From Streptomyces hundungensis (GTDB lineage: Bacteria; Actinomycetota; Actinomycetes; Streptomycetales; Streptomycetaceae), in NCBI RefSeq assembly GCF_003627815.1, contig NZ_CP032698.1, forward strand, positions 5,828,001-5,892,000: 64,000 nucleotides of DNA, read 5' to 3'. Below are positions 9,613 to 18,500 of the stretch, in pieces. The first letter of the stretch is position 1; each line of letters begins with the position of its first letter. A program made the translations under genes and the position numbers. The notes beneath the pieces are model-generated. The model was not told the DNA's origin, searched no databases, and worked only from the letters and a program-made list of their open reading frames with translations.

Positions 9613-10110
9613 ATGTCGATCGACGTCAACAACGAGTCCGGAACCGAGGTCGACGAGCAGGCGATCCTCGACATCGCCCGCTACGCCCTCACACGGATGC
9701 GGATCCACCCGCTCTCCGAGCTGTCGGTGATCGTCGTGGACGCCGAGGCCATGGAGCAGCTCCACATCCAGTGGATGGACCTGCCGGGACCCACCGACGT
9801 CATGTCCTTCCCCATGGACGAGCTGCGGCCGCCGTCGAAGGACGACGAGGAGCCCCCGCAGGGGCTCCTCGGTGACATCGTGCTGTGCCCCGAGGTCGCC
9901 AAGAAGCAGGGCGACGACGCCGAGACGCGGCACTCCATGGACGAGGAGCTCCAACTCCTCACCGTTCACGGGGTGTTGCACCTGCTCGGCTACGACCACG
10001 AGGAGCCGGACGAGAAGGCCGAGATGTTCGGCCTCCAGGCGGCCATCGTCGACGGCTGGCGTGCGGAGAAGGGCCTGACCGGTCCCTCCCCGGCGCCGAC
10101 CGTCTCATGA
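9613..10110 (+). CDS. ybeY: Endoribonuclease YbeY, rRNA maturation factor
   Basis: The 165-aa product has the UPF0054/YbeY zinc signature [11 protein letters not shown] near residues 120-130. The three His residues bind the metal of this single-strand endoribonuclease, which is needed for 16S rRNA 3' processing and 70S quality control. Upstream, [11 protein letters not shown] is the other family block. It lies 13 bp after phoH and its stop overlaps the corC start (ATGA), so translation is probably coupled. The length is normal for actinobacteria. Confidence 0.94.
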   Translation: MSIDVNNESGTEVDEQAILDIARYALTRMRIHPLSELSVIVVDAEAMEQLHIQWMDLPGPTDVMSFPMDELRPPSKDDEEPPQGLLGDIVLCPEVAKKQGDDAETRHSMDEELQLLTVHGVLHLLGYDHEEPDEKAEMFGLQAAIVDGWRAEKGLTGPSPAPTVS

Positions 10111-11408
10111 CCGGGCAACTGATCGCGGGAGCCGTCGCCCTGGTGGTCGTCGCCTGGCTCGCCGCCTGCGCCGAGGCCGGGCTCGCCCGCATCTCCTCCT
10201 TCCGCGCGGCCGAGGCGGTACGCACCGGCCGGCGCGGCAGCGCCAAGCTCGCCCAGATCGCCTCCGACCCGACGCGCTACCTCAATGTGGCCCTGCTCGT
10301 CAGGGTCGCCTGCGAGATGGCCGCCGGGGTCCTCGTCACCTATGTGTGCCTGGAGGAGTTCGGTGAGACCTGGGCGGCGCTGCTCGTCGCCATCGCCGTG
10401 ATGGTCCTCGTGTCATACGTCGCCGTCGGCGTCTCGCCGCGCACCATCGGCCGCCAGCACCCCATGAACACCGCGACGGCCGCCGCGTACGTGCTGCTGC
10501 CGCTGGCCAGGATCATGGGGCCGATCCCGCAGCTCCTCATCCTGCTCGGCAACGCGCTCACCCCCGGAAAGGGCTTCCGCAAGGGGCCGTTCGCGTCCGA
10601 GGCGGAGCTGCGCGCCATGGTCGACCTCGCCGAGGCGGAGTCCCTGATCGAGGACGACGAGCGCCGGATGGTGCACTCGGTGTTCGAGCTGGGCGACACC
10701 CTGGTGCGCGAAGTGATGGTGCCGCGCACCGACCTGGTGTGCATCGAGCGCTACAAGACGATCCGCCAGGCGCTCACCCTCGCCCTGCGCTCGGGCTTCT
10801 CGCGTATCCCGGTGACCGGGGAGAACGAGGACGACATCGTAGGGATCGTCTATCTGAAGGACCTGGTGCGCAAGACGCACATCAACCGGGACTCCGAGGC
10901 CGACCTCGTCTCCTCCGCCATGCGTCCCGCCGCCTTCGTGCCCGACACCAAGAACGCCGGTGACCTGCTGCGCGAGATGCAGCAGCAGCGCAGCCACGTC
11001 GCGGTCGTCATCGACGAGTACGGCGGCACCGCCGGCATCGTCACCATCGAGGACATCCTGGAGGAGATCGTCGGCGAGATCACCGACGAGTACGACCGGG
11101 AACTGCCGCCGGTCACCGAGCTCGCGGACGGCTGCTTCCGGGTCACCGCCCGCCTCGACATCGGCGATCTGGGCGAGCTGTTCGGCCTCGACGAGTACGA
11201 CGACGAGGACGTGGAGACCGTCGGCGGGCTGCTCGCCAAGTCGCTCGGCCGGGTGCCGATCGCCGGCGCGACGGCCGTGGTGGAACTGCCCGACGCGCGC
11301 CGGCTGCGGCTCACCGCCGAGTCTCCCGCCGGGCGCCGCAACAAGATCGTCACGGTACTGGTGGAGCCGACCAAGGACGACGACGAGGAGAGGGAGGCGG
11401 TTCGGTGA
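10107..11408 (+). CDS. CorC/HlyC family membrane protein with CBS domains
   Basis: This 433-aa protein starts with a DUF21/CNNM-like membrane region of three to four segments (to about residue 150). Two CBS domains follow, containing VMVPRTDL and [18 protein letters not shown], and a C-terminal CorC_HlyC domain of about 80 residues completes it. Relatives are implicated in Mg2+/Co2+ efflux, although the direct transport activity of bacterial members is debated. The ATG at 10107 overlaps the ybeY stop and its own stop overlaps the next GTG. It is part of the phoH-ybeY operon. Confidence 0.9.
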   Translation: MTGQLIAGAVALVVVAWLAACAEAGLARISSFRAAEAVRTGRRGSAKLAQIASDPTRYLNVALLVRVACEMAAGVLVTYVCLEEFGETWAALLVAIAVMVLVSYVAVGVSPRTIGRQHPMNTATAAAYVLLPLARIMGPIPQLLILLGNALTPGKGFRKGPFASEAELRAMVDLAEAESLIEDDERRMVHSVFELGDTLVREVMVPRTDLVCIERYKTIRQALTLALRSGFSRIPVTGENEDDIVGIVYLKDLVRKTHINRDSEADLVSSAMRPAAFVPDTKNAGDLLREMQQQRSHVAVVIDEYGGTAGIVTIEDILEEIVGEITDEYDRELPPVTELADGCFRVTARLDIGDLGELFGLDEYDDEDVETVGGLLAKSLGRVPIAGATAVVELPDARRLRLTAESPAGRRNKIVTVLVEPTKDDDEEREAVR

Positions 11409-11758
11409 CCCCGAAGCAACTGCGGGCGTTCTGCCTGGAGTTCAACGCCGCGACCGAGGAGTTCCCGTTCAACGCGGAGACCTCCGTCTTCAAGGTGCTC
11501 GGCAAGATGTTCGCGCTCACCGCCCTCGACGCGAAGCCGCTCACCATCAACCTCAAGTGCGACCCGGACGACGCCATCCGGCTGCGCGAGGAGCACCCCG
11601 CGATTCAGCCGGGCTGGCACATGAACAAGCGGCACTGGAACACGGTGAGCGTGGCCGAACTCCCGGACCGGATGGTCCGGGAGCTCATCGAGGACTCGTA
11701 CGACCTGGTGGTCGCCGGCCTGCCGAAGACCGAGCGGCTCCGGCTCGACCGGGCCTGA
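11405..11758 (+). CDS. MmcQ/YjbR family protein, 117 aa
   Basis: The sequence begins [21 protein letters not shown]. It contains KMFAL, INLKCDP, PGWHMNKRHWNTV and the C-terminal DSYDLVVAGLPK, all typical of the YjbR/MmcQ double-wing fold. Members are often called DNA-binding, but a molecular role is not established. The GTG start overlaps the corC stop by 4 bp, making this the last gene of the phoH-ybeY-corC operon. A strong hairpin follows at 11783. Confidence 0.88.
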   Translation: MTPKQLRAFCLEFNAATEEFPFNAETSVFKVLGKMFALTALDAKPLTINLKCDPDDAIRLREEHPAIQPGWHMNKRHWNTVSVAELPDRMVRELIEDSYDLVVAGLPKTERLRLDRA

Positions 11759-11782
11759 CCCGGCCCCCGGGCCCCGGCCGCC

Positions 11783-11815
11783 GGGGGCGCGGGCCTTCTT
11801 TCGGCCCGGGCCCCC
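11783..11815. terminator. Hairpin between convergent genes
   Basis: GGGGGCGCGGGCC (11783-11795) pairs with GGCCCGGGCCCCC (11803-11815) with one mismatch, around a TTCTTTC loop. It sits between the MmcQ-type gene and the convergent MFS gene and could end transcription from both sides. Confidence 0.6.
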
Positions 11816-11837
11816 CAAGGCGCGGCCGCCGCGGGCA

Positions 11838-13280
11838 CTAGGCCTTCTCGCGGCCGAGCCCGAGGCCCACCGCCACCAGCGCCGCCGCCGCGACCACGAC
11901 GACCGCGTCGATCAACAGGACCGTACGCACCCCGTCGAACAGCGAGCCCCGCGTGGTGGCCAGGACACCGAGCAGCGGGATGCCGATGGTCAGGCCGACC
12001 TGCTGGGTGGTGGTGACGAGCCCGGTCGCGAGCCCCTGCTCCTCGTCGGGCACCCCGCTGGTCACCGTCACGCCGTACGAGATGATCGCGCCGAGGTGGC
12101 ACATGCTGGCCAGCGAGACGGCGACGGTCGCGAGCAGAGCGCCCGAGTGGGTGCCGAGTCCCAGCAGCGTGGCGACGAAGACGCCCTGGCCGAGCAGCGA
12201 TCCGGCGAGCACACGGCGGGCGCCGAAGCGGCCGATCAGCTTGGCGGCGTACGAACCGGCGACGGCCGAGGCAAGACCCTGGACGCCGAAGATCAGGCCG
12301 GTCTCGAACGAGGAGAGGCCGAGGGTCTCCTGGAGGTAGAGGGTCAGCACGAACACGACCGTCGACATCATCGAGAAGGTGACCAGACCGCCCAGGTTGC
12401 CCCAGGCCACCGTGCGGCGCTTCAGCATCGGCAGCGAGATCAGCGGCGCCGACGCCTTCGACTCGATGACGACGAACGCGACGAGCAGGGCGACGCCCAC
12501 GAGCAGGGTGCCCCAGACGTCCGCACCGCCGAAGCCGCGCTGGGCCGCCGTCGACAGGGCGTAGATCACCGCGAGCAGACCGCCGGTGACGGTGACGGCG
12601 CCGGGCACGTCGAGGCGCGGCCGCTCGGGGGTGCGGGACTCGGGCAGCAGGCGGGGGGCCAGGGCCAGGACGGCCACCGCGAAGACGACGAGCAGGCCCA
12701 TCGTGGAGCGCCAGCCCAGGGCGTCGGTCATGACGCCGCCGAGGACCATGCCGATGGTGAAGCCCAGCGAGAGCAGCGTGCCGGAGATGCCGAGCGCCTT
12801 GTCACGCAGCGGGCCCTCGGGGAACGTCGTGGTCAGCAGGGACATGCCGGTCGGCACGATGACGGCCGCGCCCAGGCCTTGCAGGGCGCGCCCGGTCAGG
12901 AAGGACGCCGGGTCCCAGGCGAGGGTGGCGAGCAACGAAGCCGTACCGAACAGGGCGAGGCCGGTCAGGAACAGCTTCTTGCGGCCGAACAGGTCGGCGA
13001 TGCGGCCGAACAGGAGCAGGAAACCGCCCGAGGGCAGCGCGAACGCGGTGACCGCCCACTGGAGCGCGGACCGGCTCAGACCCAGGTCCTCGCCGAGGGC
13101 GGGCAGCGCCACGTTCAGTACGGAGAAGTCGAGCGCCACCATGAACTGGGCGGCGCAGAGCACGAAGAGGACCAGCTTGGCCCGGCCGCTGAGCCGGACG
13201 CCGGCGGGGGGCCGCGGGGCGGTGGGGGAGGGGGCCGCGTTGTCGGGCCCGGGGAGTGTGGTCGGTGTGTCGATCGCCAT
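11838..13280 (-). CDS. MFS exporter, DHA2 (EmrB/QacA-like), about 14 membrane segments
   Basis: This 480-aa protein begins with a short Pro-rich cytosolic tail. The first segment is followed by LDFSVLNVALPALGEDLG, the typical drug:H+ antiporter-2 motif. GRIADLFGRKKLFLTG is motif A, and LGWRST(M)GLLVVF lies close to segment 6. Such proteins expel hydrophobic toxic compounds using the proton gradient; the substrate is unknown. The ATG at 13280 has GAGGG about 8 nt upstream, so it is preferred to a GTG at 13289. It is divergent from an XRE/MmyB-type regulator, with a perfect palindrome between them, which suggests direct repression by that regulator. Confidence 0.88.
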   Translation of the reverse strand: MAIDTPTTLPGPDNAAPSPTAPRPPAGVRLSGRAKLVLFVLCAAQFMVALDFSVLNVALPALGEDLGLSRSALQWAVTAFALPSGGFLLLFGRIADLFGRKKLFLTGLALFGTASLLATLAWDPASFLTGRALQGLGAAVIVPTGMSLLTTTFPEGPLRDKALGISGTLLSLGFTIGMVLGGVMTDALGWRSTMGLLVVFAVAVLALAPRLLPESRTPERPRLDVPGAVTVTGGLLAVIYALSTAAQRGFGGADVWGTLLVGVALLVAFVVIESKASAPLISLPMLKRRTVAWGNLGGLVTFSMMSTVVFVLTLYLQETLGLSSFETGLIFGVQGLASAVAGSYAAKLIGRFGARRVLAGSLLGQGVFVATLLGLGTHSGALLATVAVSLASMCHLGAIISYGVTVTSGVPDEEQGLATGLVTTTQQVGLTIGIPLLGVLATTRGSLFDGVRTVLLIDAVVVVAAAALVAVGLGLGREKA

Positions 13281-13330
13281 GGCCACCACCCTCGCGGCTC
13301 GGGAATGTCCGTGGAGAGAGGGAACTTATG

Positions 13331-13349
13331 CTGGTGGTGGCACCACCAG
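13331..13349. promoter_or_regulatory. Operator-like perfect palindrome between MFS exporter and XRE regulator
   Basis: CTGGTGGTG-G-CACCACCAG is a 9+9 bp perfect inverted repeat. It lies 51 bp upstream of the MFS start and 24 bp upstream of the regulator GTG. It shares CTGGT/ACCAG ends with the sites at 46985-47016 beside the paralogous regulator. Confidence 0.6.
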
Positions 13350-13372
13350 GCAGCCGACAGGGGGAGTTGTTC

Positions 13373-14245
13373 GTGGCCACACCCATCGACAAGCACCGGC
13401 GCAGTGAGCTCCGCGAGTTCCTGATGAGCAGGCGCGCCAGGATCACCCCCGCGCAGGCGGGGCTGCCCGACGGCGGTGCCCGGCGCCGCACTCCGGGGCT
13501 GCGCCGCGAAGAGGTCGCGGTCCTCGCCGGGGTGGGGGTGTCCTGGTACCAGTGGCTCGAACAGGGCCGTGACATCACGGTCTCCCCGCAGGTCCTGGAC
13601 TCGGTGGGCCGAGTGCTCCGGCTGACCAGCGCCGAGCGCCGCCACCTGTACGTCCTGGCCGGGCTCAACCCGCCGGCCCCCGAGGTCGATCCGGCCAACG
13701 CCGACATGTGCCAGGGGCTGCAACGCCTCATCGACGCCTGGATGCCGTTCCCCGCGCACATCATGGACGCGTACTGGAACACGGTCATGTACAACGACGC
13801 GGCGGCGCTGGTCCTCGGGATGCGCCCGGAGATCGTGCAGAACTGCCTGGTCGCGTTCTTCACCGACCCCATCTACCGCTCGCGCGCCAAGCGTTGGGAG
13901 GAGATCGCCTGCACGGTCGTCGCCCAGTACCGCGCGGCCTGTTCGGAGCGGCCCGACGACGAGGGGTTCCAGGCGGTCGTCGAGGAGGCGAGGGCGCTCA
14001 GCCCGGAGTTCGTGGAACTGTGGGAGCGGCGTGACGTCATGCCCGGCGGGCAGGTCCGTAAGGAGATGGAGCACCCGGTGGTCGGCGCCCTGCACGTCGA
14101 GTCGACCCAACTCCGGGTGCCGGCCCGCCCGGACCTGGTGATCGTGCTGCACACCCCGCTGCCGAACACCGACACCGCCGAGAAGCTGGAGTGGCTGACG
14201 TCGCCGGAGGGCCGGCGCGGCTCCATGTACCCGATCGCGGGGTGA
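13373..14245 (+). CDS. XRE-family regulator with MmyB-like ligand-binding domain
   Basis: The 290-aa product has an N-terminal helix-turn-helix (residues about 8-80). It contains SRRARITPAQAGLP, RRRTPGLRREEVAVLAGV and WYQWLEQGRDITVSPQVL, the HTH_31 pattern. An MmyB-like PAS-type C-terminal domain (about 105-285) follows, which in relatives may bind small or lipophilic ligands. The GTG at 13373 has GGGGAG about 7 nt upstream. The gene is divergent from a DHA2 exporter and is probably its ligand-responsive repressor, acting at the 13331-13349 palindrome. A paralogue with the same layout lies at 47069. The following gap (14246-14453) shows no gene. Confidence 0.88.
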   Translation: MATPIDKHRRSELREFLMSRRARITPAQAGLPDGGARRRTPGLRREEVAVLAGVGVSWYQWLEQGRDITVSPQVLDSVGRVLRLTSAERRHLYVLAGLNPPAPEVDPANADMCQGLQRLIDAWMPFPAHIMDAYWNTVMYNDAAALVLGMRPEIVQNCLVAFFTDPIYRSRAKRWEEIACTVVAQYRAACSERPDDEGFQAVVEEARALSPEFVELWERRDVMPGGQVRKEMEHPVVGALHVESTQLRVPARPDLVIVLHTPLPNTDTAEKLEWLTSPEGRRGSMYPIAG

Positions 14246-14453
14246 CGGGCGGGGCGGGTGCGGGCTTCGATGTGGGGCCAGTGAGGCGCGGGGTGCCGGC
14301 GGGATGAGACAGGTGCGGCGGCTGCGGCAGGTGTGGCCTTGGCCGCACGGGCGGGTATCGGGAGGCGGCGCGGGCCGCCTTTCACATAAAGTCCACAGGT
14401 AGCCCGCCGTCAGGCGCGCGATCCACAGTCATCCATCCCTGGGGGGATCCCGC

Positions 14454-15179
14454 ATGCCCATGTCCGCTTCCCGCTCCGCCCGACGCGCCGCCGCCGTCAC
14501 CCTGGCCGCCTCGTCCCTGCTGTTCGCCGCCGCGTGCGGAGGCTCGGACAGCAAGAGCGACAAGGCCGCCGACAAGGACACCGCCAAGTCCTCGGCACCC
14601 TCGGCCTCCGCCCCGGGCGCCGCGGGTGGCACCGTCTCCGAGGCGCAGCTGAAGGCGGCACTGCTGACGACGAAGGACGTTCCGGCGGGCTGGAAGGTGG
14701 ACCCCGAGGGCGGCTCCACCATGGGCAAGGCCGACAAGACCGAGTGCCAGAAGTTCCTCGACATCGTCCAGAGCGAGCCGGCCCCGCTGGGCGCCGCGGC
14801 CCGGCAGACCGTCAACTTCGAGGACGGCGGCCAGCAGGTCTTCGGCTTCGACGGCGACAAGGCCGCCGGCTACCTCAAGGGCTTCGACGCGAGCCTCGCG
14901 CAGTGTGCCTCCTTCGGCGTTGAGGTGGACGGCCAGAAGTACCCCGCCACCCTCAAGCCGCTCACCCTGGACAAGGCGGGCGACGAGGCCCACGGCTACC
15001 AGCTCGTCCTCGACCTGACCCAGGTGAAGATGGCCTTCGACAACTACGTGGTCCGCAAGGGCGCGGCGCTGAGCACGTTCTCCACGAAGAGCAAGACGCC
15101 GGGGGGCGCGGCCGGCGCGGAGTTCAAGACCATCACGGCCACGGTCGCCAAGAAGCTGGACCAGGCGGTCAAGGGCTGA
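14454..15179 (+). CDS. Putative lipoprotein, 241 aa
   Basis: A basic n-region and hydrophobic core end at the lipobox LFAAAC (Cys about residue 28), followed by GGSDSKSDK, a Ser/Asp/Lys linker to about residue 60. Export and lipidation on the outer face of the membrane are therefore likely. The mature domain contains two further Cys (TECQKF and AQCASF), probably a disulfide, and resembles the sensor-type globular domains of actinobacterial lipoproteins (PknH-sensor-like). That resemblance is weak. The start may be 14454 or 14460 (MSASRS). It lies upstream of a cytidine deaminase-like gene on the same strand, 42 bp away. Confidence 0.72.
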   Translation: MPMSASRSARRAAAVTLAASSLLFAAACGGSDSKSDKAADKDTAKSSAPSASAPGAAGGTVSEAQLKAALLTTKDVPAGWKVDPEGGSTMGKADKTECQKFLDIVQSEPAPLGAAARQTVNFEDGGQQVFGFDGDKAAGYLKGFDASLAQCASFGVEVDGQKYPATLKPLTLDKAGDEAHGYQLVLDLTQVKMAFDNYVVRKGAALSTFSTKSKTPGGAAGAEFKTITATVAKKLDQAVKG

Positions 15180-15221
15180 GCCCCGCAGCGGTCTCGGCCC
15201 GGCACTCCTTATGCTCAGGGC

Positions 15222-15551
15222 ATGACTGAGAGCACCGAACTCGCCCCCGAGGACCGCAAGATCATCACGCTGGCGCGCAGCGCCCGGGCCCGCAACGGCG
15301 TGGCCGAGGGTGCGGCCGTACGCGACGAGACCGGCCGCACGTACGTGGCCGCGACGGTCGAGCTCCCCTCCCTGAAGCTTTCCGCGCTGCGGACGGCGGT
15401 GGCGATGGCGGTGGCCAGCGGGGCGGAGTCGTTGGAGGCGGCGGCGGTGGTCAGCGAGGCGGCCGTCCTCGCGGAGGCGGATGTTGCGGCGGTACGGGAT
15501 CTGGGGGGCCCGGGGCTGCCATCCTCCTGGCCTCCCCCGCGGGCACCCTGA
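15222..15551 (+). pseudogene. Cytidine deaminase-like protein lacking zinc ligands, probable C-terminal frameshift
   Basis: The 109-aa reading frame follows the cytidine deaminase fold (EDRKIITLARSARARNG, then GRTYVAATVELPSL, then LRTAVAMAVASGA). However, the zinc and catalytic signature (C/H)AE is replaced by SAL, and no PCxxC is present, so deamination is not expected. The C-terminus also looks damaged. After VRDLGGPG the frame continues as a Pro/Ser/Trp-rich tail. The -1 frame from about 15507 instead encodes AAILLASPAGTLTSRTA, ending at TGA 15566-15568, which looks like the normal last strand of the family. A single G missing from the G/C run at about 15495-15512 would explain this. The gene may still be functional as a shortened protein, or this may be a sequencing error. 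Confidence 0.6.
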
Positions 15552-15568
15552 CGTCCCGGACGGCCTGA

Positions 15569-16060
15569 GCCCCGCGGGCTGCGCCCCAGCTCCCCCCGGG
15601 GGTTCGCCCACCCGCCCGCCCGTGCGGCGGGTGGGAAGGTTCGGCCCCTGGGGCTCCGCCCCAGACCCCAGGCGTCTGCCCACCCACCCGCCCGTGCGGC
15701 GGGTTGAACTGGCTGAGCCCTGGGGCTCCGCCCCAGACCCCCTGAGGGGCTCCGCCCCTCGAACCCCGGCGGGGGCTCCGCCCCCTGCACCCCCGTATCG
15801 CGCCTTAAGGGCGCTCGTCCTCAATCGCCGGACAGGCTGAGGTGCTGGCCAGCACCGAGTAGTTAGGGGCGCGGGGAACTGCGCGACCAGCCACGCACGG
15901 TCCGCAGACGAAGACGGGTTTCCGGGGGCGCGGGGAACTGCGCGAGAAGCGACCACGGCCCGCACCCGATCGAGGCTTCTAGGGGTGCGGGGAACTGCGC
16001 AAAAAGTGAGCACGGACCGCGGGCCGAGGGGGGCAACGGTGCGGGGAACTGCGCGGAAAG
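15569..16060 (-). repeat. Dispersed intergenic repeat cluster, reverse orientation
   Basis: The 15552-16368 gap holds no gene. It contains several GGGGCTCCGCCCC-type hairpins (15651-15790) and a reverse copy of the GGACGAGCGCCC repeat (about 15798-15838). Four reverse copies of the 20-bp GCGCAGTTCCCCGCGCCCCT unit follow (GGAACTGC at 15875, 15934, 15991 and 16045), spaced 59, 57 and 54 bp. The rest, 16061-16368, is unremarkable upstream sequence of the next gene. Confidence 0.85.
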
Positions 16061-16368
16061 GGGGGTTGGGGGTGGGGCGTTAAGAATCAATGTGGGGGTA
16101 CTTGTAATCCACAGGCGCCCGCGCATCAATGGACGGCAGTCGACCCGACGGACCGTCAGGTCAAGGTGACGGACCGGCACGGGGTGCAGAGCCGCAACCC
16201 CGAACCGGCGTCGGACCCACCCCCGCGCAGCACCCCGCACCCCAGGCCCCCGCAGAGCCATGCCCGCACGCCCGCGCACCCGTGCACGTGGGCCACGCGG
16301 GGGCCGCCGCGCGGTCGTGTGTCGATGTCGCGGCAGACGATCAACTCCCTGTCATGGGAAGGGGAATC

Positions 16369-16860
16369 ATGCGCAAGCTGCGCAAGAGCACCAGCAGGCC
16401 GGTCGCGCGGGCCGCACTCGCGGTGGGGGCGGTGGCCGTGGCGGGCCTCGCCTTCGCGCCGGGTGCCGCCGCCGTCACGCCCACCACGGCGACCGCCACG
16501 TACGACTGCGGGGTCTGGGGCGGTGGCGGCGCCACGCTCACCGCGACCCAGAGCGGCACGGCCGCGACCATCACGCTGACCTCGGCCGTCACCACCCCCG
16601 TCGCCGTCGGCGCCAACCAGATCAGCGCGACCCTGACCCTCGCCAAGGGCGGCGGCGGAACACGGGTGTTCAGCGGCAAGGCCAACCCCGCCCTGCCCGC
16701 GGGCAGCGCCGTCAAGATCGGCCCGCTGAACGGCACGGTCGCCGCCGGCGACAGCCTCAACTCGTACTTCGCCGGCACCGCACTGAAGATGACGATCTTC
16801 GGTGTCGCGGTGAGCTGCGACGCCACGACCTCGCAGTCCCCGGGCCCGTTCGTCTTCTGA
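16369..16860 (+). CDS. Small secreted protein, 163 aa, in WxL-like surface cluster
   Basis: MRKLRKSTSRPVAR plus a long Ala/Val/Gly stretch ending APGAAA is a classic Sec signal peptide of about 36 residues. The mature 125-residue domain is rich in Thr, Ala and Gly (TATYDCGVWGGGG...), looks all-beta, and has two Cys (YDCG and VSCDA) likely to form a disulfide. I do not recognise a named family, although it recalls the DUF6801-type domain seen in actinobacterial secreted proteins. The ATG at 16369 has GGGAAGGGG just upstream. It is followed by two further exported proteins on the same strand, the second WxL-like, so a cell-surface role is inferred. Confidence 0.75.
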   Translation: MRKLRKSTSRPVARAALAVGAVAVAGLAFAPGAAAVTPTTATATYDCGVWGGGGATLTATQSGTAATITLTSAVTTPVAVGANQISATLTLAKGGGGTRVFSGKANPALPAGSAVKIGPLNGTVAAGDSLNSYFAGTALKMTIFGVAVSCDATTSQSPGPFVF

Positions 16861-16999
16861 CGTCCGTCCGTCCACGTGGAACGAGCCGGTGCCGTCCCGG
16901 GCGGCGCCGGCTTTCGTGTGCCCGCACGAACCCGGAACCCGCCCCGCGGCGCGCGCCACCCCGCCCCGCGGCCGCGAAATGCCGGGATCTTGACAGTAT

Positions 17000-17064
17000 C
17001 TGATGGGTCATCAGTTGCTGCGCCGGGATTCCATTGACTTCTTTTCGCGCCGAGCCGTCAATGG
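17000..17064 (+). promoter_or_regulatory. Two inverted repeats upstream of the WxL-like gene
   Basis: CTGAT-GGGTC-ATCAG (17000-17014) lies just after a TTGACA (16990-16995). CCATTGAC (17031-17038) is matched by GTCAATGG (17057-17064) across 18 nt. They sit 57-120 bp before the start at 17121 and may be binding sites or leader hairpins. No clear -10 box fits the TTGACA. There is no gene in 16861-17120. Confidence 0.45.
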
Positions 17065-17120
17065 CCCCCTGTCGGCGCAGCCGAGCCGCGCTGTGCCACT
17101 TCATGAAGGGGGGCACGCCC

Positions 17121-18440
17121 ATGTCGGAACGTCGAAGACGGCGTCTGGCCGCCGTATTGGGGGCGGTCGCACTCGCCGCCGGGACCGGCGCGCTCGCCGC
17201 GCCCGCGAGCGCCCTGGCCGCGACGCCCGTCGACTTCGCCACACACTGCATCCCGCCGGCCATCGCCGGCATCCCGCCCATCGACGGCACCACGAACGCG
17301 ACGATCACCGTCGACAACGCGGCGCCCAAGGTCGGCGACAAGGTCACCGTCACCTACACGGTGAACAGGCCCGCCGCCAGCAACCCGGTCGATCTCGCCC
17401 TGCCCGCCGACATCATGACCCCCACCGGAAAGGTCACCCTCGCGGGCGCCCAGACCGGCTCGGTCGACGTGGCCGGGCCGAAGAAGAACGACCCCGTGCC
17501 CGGCAAGGGCGCGTTCCCGGCGTTCTCCATGAGCGGCAGCTTCACCGCCACCAAGGCCGGCGCGGTCACCCTCTCGCCCGGCGACTACAACATCCACACC
17601 AGCTACATCATGGAGCTGGACACCCCCTGCACCGTCACCAATCCGCCCGCGCCCGTCTCCGAGACGGTGGGCGTCACGGACGGCGGCGGCCATGTCAACG
17701 AGCGTGCCATCGCGGCCGACCCGGCGTCGGGCAACGCCGGTGACCGTACGACGGTGACCGGGTCCAAGTTCACCCCGAACGCGGACGTCACCGTGGCGGG
17801 CTGGAACGGCACCGCCACCACCGCCGACAGGATCACCTTCAAGTCGGACGCCACCGGCGGCTTCACCGCCCGCCCGAAGATCACGGATCCGGCGACCACC
17901 GGCATCGTGGCCTACGAGGGAGCGGCCTGGGACCCGGCGCACGGCGCGGGCCCGGTGGCGTACACCGTCAACAGCGGACCGCCGCCCACCGGGCCGAGCC
18001 AGAAGCTCAACACCTCGGTGAACGCGGGTACGTTGGCGATGTCCCAGGCCGGTGACAGCGTCGACCTCCAAGCCGTCGACTTCGGCAAGGGCGGCGCCTC
18101 CACCGGCGATCTGAAGACGGTGACGGTCCAGGACTTCCGCGGCGGCCCCGCGGGCTGGTCCCTGACCGGCAAGGTCACCGACTTCACCGGGCCCGCCGGT
18201 TCCATCGACGCGGGCCGGCTGAGCTGGACCCCGGCGTGCTCCGCCAAGGCCGGTTCCCCGTCCGTGTGCGCGGCGGGCTCGGCCGGCAGCGTGGGCGCCG
18301 CGGGCGCGACCCTCGCCTCCACCCCGAACGCGGCGCTCACCGGCGGCGAGTTCACCGTGGACGCGAAGCTCTCGCTCGACGTGCCGGCGTTCACCGCGCC
18401 CGGCGCCTACAGCGGCGTACTGACCCTCACCCTCACCTGA
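17121..18440 (+). CDS. Secreted beta-rich surface protein, WxL-domain-like
   Basis: This 439-aa protein has a Sec signal peptide ([20 protein letters not shown]... ending ALAA at about residue 33). The N-terminal beta domain contains HCIPPAIAG and CTVTNPP, probably a disulfide. A central Ig/carbohydrate-binding-like segment (SGNAGDRTTVTGSKF...) follows. The C-terminal 150 residues are arranged like WxL surface proteins (VTVQDFRGGPAGWSLTGKVTDF, SWTPAC, ending GAYSGVLTLTLT). WxL domains bind peptidoglycan non-covalently in Firmicutes. The ATG at 17121 has GAAGGGGGG about 8 nt upstream. The next gene encodes a DUF916-like membrane-anchored partner, the usual WxL neighbour, which supports this assignment. 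Confidence 0.75.
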   Translation: MSERRRRRLAAVLGAVALAAGTGALAAPASALAATPVDFATHCIPPAIAGIPPIDGTTNATITVDNAAPKVGDKVTVTYTVNRPAASNPVDLALPADIMTPTGKVTLAGAQTGSVDVAGPKKNDPVPGKGAFPAFSMSGSFTATKAGAVTLSPGDYNIHTSYIMELDTPCTVTNPPAPVSETVGVTDGGGHVNERAIAADPASGNAGDRTTVTGSKFTPNADVTVAGWNGTATTADRITFKSDATGGFTARPKITDPATTGIVAYEGAAWDPAHGAGPVAYTVNSGPPPTGPSQKLNTSVNAGTLAMSQAGDSVDLQAVDFGKGGASTGDLKTVTVQDFRGGPAGWSLTGKVTDFTGPAGSIDAGRLSWTPACSAKAGSPSVCAAGSAGSVGAAGATLASTPNAALTGGEFTVDAKLSLDVPAFTAPGAYSGVLTLTLT

Positions 18441-18500
18441 CGTCCACCGTGGGCCGGGCGCGCACCCGCCCCGCCCACCCACCCCCGGGGGTCCCGCACC

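Noticed and set aside
12096..13424. A plus-strand 442-residue frame opposite the MFS gene
   Set aside because: It is Gln/Arg/Glu-rich, without family features, and antisense to a clear transporter. This is typical of a GC-rich third-position shadow.
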